10,064 nt of DNA, from positions 1 to 10,064 of the forward strand of contig CABQCN010000022.1 of assembly GCA_902462635.1 (NCBI GenBank), written 5' to 3'. Origin of the DNA: an uncultured Oscillospiraceae bacterium. Lineage in GTDB: Bacteria > Bacillota > Clostridia > UBA1212 > UBA1255. The translations under genes and the position numbers were made by a program. The stretch's first letter is position 1. Every line of letters starts with the position of its first letter. Positions 5,876-10,064 of this stretch are shown here, one piece after another. Below the pieces are notes generated by a model. That model did not search any database, was not told the DNA's origin, and saw only the letters and a program-made list of their open reading frames with translations.

Positions 5876-7846
5876 ATGGCAAAAAACGTATATAGCAATG
5901 ATAGTATATCCGCATTGAAAGGTCCGGACAGGGTACGGCTGAAGCCTGCCGCAATCTTGGGATCCGACGGTCTGGAAGGCTGCGAACACACGTTTATAGA
6001 AATATTGGCAAACTCTATTGACGAGGCGAGAGAAGGGTACGGAAAAACGATCGAAATTACACGATTCAAAGACCGTTCCATACAGATCCGCGATTACGGC
6101 CGCGGCTGTCCCGTGGATTATAATGAAAAAGAAAAGCGGTATAACTGGGAACTCGTATATTGTGAATTGTACGCCGGCGGCAAATACAACAACAATGACG
6201 GTGAGAATTATGAATACAGTCTGGGAACGAACGGCCTCGGCAGCTGCGCCACCCAGTACAGCTCCGAATATATGGATGTTACCGTATATAAAGACGGTTT
6301 CAAATATGATTTGCATTTTGAAAAAGGGTATAATCAGGGCGGTCTCAAAAAGGAACCCTGCGAATATAAACAATCGGGAACGCTGCAGCGCTGGAAACCG
6401 GATCTGGACGTCTTTACAGACATCAACATCCCGCTGGAATTTTTCACTACGATTTTAAAGAAACAGGCGGTCGTAAATGCGGGACTCAAATTTAAGCTTT
6501 ACGACGAGGAATCGAACCAGCGCTTTGAATTTTTATATGAAAACGGTATCACGGACTACGTGAAAGAAATTTCCGCGGGAAAAGAAATCACGGGCATTCA
6601 ATACTGCGAATCTTCGGCAAAAGGAAGGGACCGGGCGGACAAGCCGGAATATAAGCTCAAAATGCAGTTCGCGTTTTGTTTTAACAACGAAATCAACCTG
6701 ATCGAATATTATCATAATTCCAGCTTTCTGGAGAACGGCGGTTCCCCGGACAAAGCGGTGCGCGGCGCCTTTGTAAGCGAAATCGATAAATATATCAAAT
6801 CGCAGGGTAAATATAACAAAGACGAAAGTAAAATCACGTTTACAGACGTACAGGACAGCTTGATTCTCGTAACGAATTCTTTCTCTACCATGACAAGTTA
6901 CGAAAACCAGACGAAGAAGGCGATCAATAATAAATTTATTCAGGAAGCCATGACGGACTTCATCAAACAACGCCTCGAAATTTATTTTATCGAAAATAAG
7001 CTGGAGGCCGACAAGATTCTGGAGCAGGTGCTCGTCAACAAACGGAGTCGGGAGTCCGCAGAAAAGCAGCGGATTAATATCAAAAAGAAACTGCAAAGCA
7101 ATATCGACATGATCAACAGGGTCAAAAAATTCGTCGATTGCCGCACGAAAGATCCGCAAAAGCGTGAACTCTATATCGTAGAGGGCGACTCGGCGCTCGG
7201 TTCCGTCAAATTAGGCCGTGACAGCGAATTTCAGGCCATTATGCCGCTTCGCGGTAAAATATTGAACTGCCTTAAGGCAGATTACGGTAAAATATTCGAC
7301 AGCGATGTCATTGTGGACCTCATACGCGTCCTCGGATGCGGTGTGGAAGTGAAATCGAAGCACAAGGATCTCACTATGTTCGATATGGCAAGCTTGAGAT
7401 GGGCGAAAATTATCATCTGCACCGATGCGGATGTGGACGGGTTTCAGATCCGGACGCTGGTTCTCGCCATGATCTACAGGCTGATGCCATCCCTGATCCG
7501 GGAAGGAAAAGTATTTATCGCCGAAACGCCCCTTTATGAAATCACCTGCAAGGGAAAGACCTACTTTGCCTATGACGACAAAGAGAAAGCGACGGTGATG
7601 GAGCAGCTTGCCCCGCAGGGAAAAATCACGTTGCAGCGTTCGAAAGGGCTGGGGGAGAACCAGCCGGAAATGATGTGGGAAACTACCATGAACCCCGAAA
7701 CGCGGCGCTTGATTAAAGTCCTGCCGGAAGAAGCGGAGCACACGGCATATTATTTCGAAATGCTGCTCGGAGACGCGCTGGACGAAAGAAAGAACCATAT
7801 ACGGGATTTTGGCCATCTATATTTGGATGAACTCGACGTGATGTAA
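5876..7846 (+). CDS. parE: Type IIA DNA topoisomerase subunit B (ParE-like, divergent)
   Basis: 656 residues. This is the ATPase/toprim subunit that, with the ParC-like product downstream, passes one duplex through another. The GHKL ATPase domain has Glu42, Asn46 and Asp49 (E-I-L-A-N-S-I-D-E), Asp73 in RDYGRG, Lys103 in AGGKY, and QTK (345-347), all at or near E. coli GyrB spacing. The ATP-lid glycine motif is changed to GTNGLG (117-122) where GLHGVG is usual. The toprim domain has EGDSA (436-440), PLRGKILN (457-464) and Asp517/519/521 in TDADVDG. Its flanks depart from consensus: EGDSALG for EGDSAGG, DGFQIR for DGAHIR, RSKGLG for RYKGLG. The length fits ParE or Gram-positive GyrB, without the proteobacterial GyrB insertion. 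The ATG follows AGGAGG at 5866-5871 with only 4 nt spacing. The catalytic set looks complete, so activity is expected. Topo IV rather than gyrase is inferred mainly from the partner's C-terminus. Confidence 0.9.
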   Translation: MAKNVYSNDSISALKGPDRVRLKPAAILGSDGLEGCEHTFIEILANSIDEAREGYGKTIEITRFKDRSIQIRDYGRGCPVDYNEKEKRYNWELVYCELYAGGKYNNNDGENYEYSLGTNGLGSCATQYSSEYMDVTVYKDGFKYDLHFEKGYNQGGLKKEPCEYKQSGTLQRWKPDLDVFTDINIPLEFFTTILKKQAVVNAGLKFKLYDEESNQRFEFLYENGITDYVKEISAGKEITGIQYCESSAKGRDRADKPEYKLKMQFAFCFNNEINLIEYYHNSSFLENGGSPDKAVRGAFVSEIDKYIKSQGKYNKDESKITFTDVQDSLILVTNSFSTMTSYENQTKKAINNKFIQEAMTDFIKQRLEIYFIENKLEADKILEQVLVNKRSRESAEKQRINIKKKLQSNIDMINRVKKFVDCRTKDPQKRELYIVEGDSALGSVKLGRDSEFQAIMPLRGKILNCLKADYGKIFDSDVIVDLIRVLGCGVEVKSKHKDLTMFDMASLRWAKIIICTDADVDGFQIRTLVLAMIYRLMPSLIREGKVFIAETPLYEITCKGKTYFAYDDKEKATVMEQLAPQGKITLQRSKGLGENQPEMMWETTMNPETRRLIKVLPEEAEHTAYYFEMLLGDALDERKNHIRDFGHLYLDELDVM

Positions 7847-7856
7847 GGAGAAAAAT

Positions 7857-10049
7857 ATGCCGGATCAGAAAACAGATAACCGATTCAGAGAGCAGCAGAT
7901 TACGGAAACACTGGAAGAAAATTACATGCCGTATGCGATGAGCGTCATCGTATCGCGGGCCATTCCGGAGATCGACGGGCTGAAGCCATCCCACCGCAAG
8001 CTGCTTTATACGATGTATAAAAAAGGACTTCTGAACGGAAGCCGCACGAAGTCCGCCAACGTCGTCGGAGAAACGATGAAACTCAATCCACACGGCGACC
8101 AGGCGATTTATGAAACAATGGTCAGGATGACGCGGGGAAACGGGGCGTTATTGCACCCGTACGTCGATTCCAAGGGAAACTTCGGCAAGCAGTACTCGCG
8201 TGACATGGCATACGCCGCGCCGCGCTACACGGAAGTAAAACTCGAAAAAATTTGTGAGGAACTTTTTAAAGACATCGATAAAAATACGGTTGATTTCGTT
8301 GACAATTACGACGGAGAACTGAAAGAACCGACGCTCCTCCCCGTAACGTTTCCCACGATTCTCGTCAACCCGAATCAGGGCGTAGCAGTCGGCATGGCAA
8401 CCAATATCTGCAGTTTCAACCTGCATGAAATCTGCGATGCCACCTGTGCGTATATCGACAATGCAAAAACAGATCTGCTGCAGTATATCAAAGCGCCTGA
8501 CTTCGCTACGGGCGGAACGGTGATTTATACAAAACGGATTATGGAAAACATTATCGAAAACGGCAGAGGAAGCGTAAAAATCCGCGGAAAATACCGTTAC
8601 GATAAAAAGAACAGCTGCGTTGAAATTTATGAAATTCCATATACCACGACGTCCGAAGCCATCATAGAAGAAATCATAAAAATCGTGAAAGATGGCAGGA
8701 TTAAGGATATTACGGACGTGCGGGACGAAACGGATCTAAACGGACTCAAAATCACGATCGACATCAGAAAAAGTTCCGACCCTGACGATATTGTGAATAA
8801 ACTTTATAAATTTACGTCGCTTGAATCGTCTTTCGCCTGCAATTTCAACGTGCTGATCAACGGCCGCCCGAAAGTGCTCGGCGTCAGAGCCTTGCTCGAC
8901 GAATGGCTGAAATTCCGTATCGGCTGTATCAAACGCCAGCTGGCGTTTGATATCAAGACAAAGAAGGACCGCCTGCATTTATTGAAGGGTCTCGAGAAAA
9001 TCCTCGTGGATATCGACAAAGCCATTAAAATCATTCGGGAAACAGAACGGGAAGACCTCGTCGTACCGAACCTGATGTGGGGCTTTGGCATCGATGAAGT
9101 ACAGGCAAATTTCATCGCGGAAATCAAGCTGCGGAATTTGAACAAAGAATATATTCTCAACAAACTGAACGAAATTGAAAAGCTGCTCAAAGATATCGCA
9201 GATATGGAGGATATGCTGGACAAAGAAAACCGCATCAGAACGCGCATCAAGCACGAACTGCGCGCGGTGGAGAAAAAATACGCCAAAGACCGCATTACAG
9301 ACATCATTGATGAGGACGAAGTCATCGTCATCACGCAGGATCATCTCATTGAAGACTACAATCTGCGGATCTTCCTTACGAACGACGGATATCTTAAAAA
9401 AATTCCGCTGACTTCCCTGCGCTCCTCCCCAGAGCAGAAACTCAAAGAAGGCGACTTCATCCGCCAGGAATGCGAGTGGCATAATAAATCGGACATCCTG
9501 TTCGTATCGGACCGGCAGACGGTATATAAAATGAAAATCCACGAACTGCCCGACAGCAAAGCAGGCGCGCTCGGCGATTACCTGCAAAATATCCTCGGGC
9601 TGGAACCGGAAGAACGCATCCTGTATTTTATCGTGACGGACAACTATGACGGTGAAATCCTCTTCGCCTATGAGAACGGTAAAATATCGCGCATTCCGCT
9701 TTCGGCGTACGCCACAAAAACGAACAGGAAAAAGCTCATCAACGCATACGCTGCGGCATCGCCGCTGGCAGACGTGTTATTCATCCATGGCGAAACGGAA
9801 ATCGCGGTCAGCAGTACGAACGACAGAATCCTGGTATGCAGTTCGGAACAAATTCCCCTGAAAACGACGAAAAGCTCCCAGGGCGTGCAAGTATTGAAAG
9901 TCAAAAAAGACTATAAATTAAAGTATATGAAAAGATCGGAAGAATGCGGATTCACCGACATCAAGGTGTATCGCACGAAAACGATTCCGGTTGCCGGCAG
10001 CTTCCTGAAAGACGCGGACAAACCGGGAGAACAGCTGACATTATTTTAA
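7857..10049 (+). CDS. parC: Type IIA DNA topoisomerase subunit A (ParC-like, divergent)
   Basis: 730 residues. This is the breakage-reunion subunit, forming a heterotetramer with the product of the gene ending 10 nt upstream. AAGGAG (7845-7850) overlaps that gene's TAA. The N-terminus has the usual YAMSVIVSRAIPEIDGLKPSHRK block (26-48). The catalytic pair is Arg123-Tyr124 in APRYTE, with the intercalating isoleucine at Ile184 in GMATNI. A long helical coiled-coil/tower section spans about 345-480, and a beta-rich C-terminal region about 485-715. I find no GyrA-box (Q-RGG-G) in that region, which argues for a decatenating topo IV-like enzyme rather than a supercoiling gyrase. Oddities: NPHGDQAIYE (77-86) puts Gln at the classic quinolone-resistance serine position, TNICSFNL replaces TNIPPHNL, and the GNFG-to-Tyr stretch is 2 residues longer than in E. 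coli GyrA. The protein ends in QLTLF. Only 15 AT-rich bases follow in the window, with no terminator visible. Confidence 0.9.
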   Translation: MPDQKTDNRFREQQITETLEENYMPYAMSVIVSRAIPEIDGLKPSHRKLLYTMYKKGLLNGSRTKSANVVGETMKLNPHGDQAIYETMVRMTRGNGALLHPYVDSKGNFGKQYSRDMAYAAPRYTEVKLEKICEELFKDIDKNTVDFVDNYDGELKEPTLLPVTFPTILVNPNQGVAVGMATNICSFNLHEICDATCAYIDNAKTDLLQYIKAPDFATGGTVIYTKRIMENIIENGRGSVKIRGKYRYDKKNSCVEIYEIPYTTTSEAIIEEIIKIVKDGRIKDITDVRDETDLNGLKITIDIRKSSDPDDIVNKLYKFTSLESSFACNFNVLINGRPKVLGVRALLDEWLKFRIGCIKRQLAFDIKTKKDRLHLLKGLEKILVDIDKAIKIIRETEREDLVVPNLMWGFGIDEVQANFIAEIKLRNLNKEYILNKLNEIEKLLKDIADMEDMLDKENRIRTRIKHELRAVEKKYAKDRITDIIDEDEVIVITQDHLIEDYNLRIFLTNDGYLKKIPLTSLRSSPEQKLKEGDFIRQECEWHNKSDILFVSDRQTVYKMKIHELPDSKAGALGDYLQNILGLEPEERILYFIVTDNYDGEILFAYENGKISRIPLSAYATKTNRKKLINAYAAASPLADVLFIHGETEIAVSSTNDRILVCSSEQIPLKTTKSSQGVQVLKVKKDYKLKYMKRSEECGFTDIKVYRTKTIPVAGSFLKDADKPGEQLTLF

Positions 10050-10064
10050 ATAATAAATCAATAA

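Noticed and set aside
6533..7159. Long antisense frames opposite the topoisomerase, aldolase and barrel genes
   Set aside because: They lie entirely inside well-supported genes, lack ribosome binding sites and domain motifs, and are explained as shadows of the coding strand.

Overview
The window looks like a chromosomal segment from a Gram-positive Bacillota, most likely class Clostridia. The evidence is moderate GC with an AT-leaning intergenic composition, strong AGGAGG-type ribosome binding sites, sigma-A consensus promoters (TTGACA, 17 nt, TATACT, seen twice), a lipoprotein-type signal peptide, a C-terminal NPGTG sortase-like signal, and a divergent ParE/ParC-like topoisomerase pair of a kind I associate with Clostridia. 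A genus cannot be assigned from the sequence. All genes lie on the + strand. There is no gene-free stretch above 300 bases, and no tRNA, rRNA, CRISPR array or transposase is visible.

Region 1 (1-2495) is the end of an extracellular carbohydrate-related operon. It holds the 3' tail of one protein and, four bases later, a complete 715-residue exported protein with a (beta/alpha)8-barrel glycoside-hydrolase-like domain of the GH-A clan type and a C-terminal beta-rich region. The tail of the first protein aligns without gaps to the C-terminal region of the second over its first 35 residues, so the two are tandem paralogues, at least in that region.

Region 2 (2496-3580) is a single transcription unit: consensus promoter, a gene for a secreted surface protein (signal peptide, CBM9/DOMON-like beta-sandwich start, Pro/Thr linker, NPGTG, membrane anchor, basic tail), and a strong hairpin terminator. 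The gene is interrupted at codon 80 by an in-frame TGA where family context predicts tryptophan. Both halves read cleanly in the same frame, so this is a very recent nonsense mutation, an assembly error, or a read-through site.

Region 3 (3580-5732) is an independently promoted fusion enzyme: a class II (zinc) aldolase N-terminus joined to a short-chain dehydrogenase. It resembles the rhamnulose-1-phosphate aldolase/lactaldehyde dehydrogenase fusions, but no other sugar-catabolic gene is in view.

Region 4 (5733-10064) starts with a GC-rich hairpin and continues with a two-gene unit encoding both subunits of a type IIA DNA topoisomerase (ParE-like then ParC-like, 10 nt apart). The catalytic residues are intact, but several near-invariant motifs are altered: the quinolone-binding serine position, the loop around the intercalating isoleucine, and the toprim flanks. 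The A subunit ends in QLTLF, which resembles a sliding-clamp-binding peptide. The most interesting points are the interrupted surface protein and the unusual topoisomerase with its possible clamp-binding tail.
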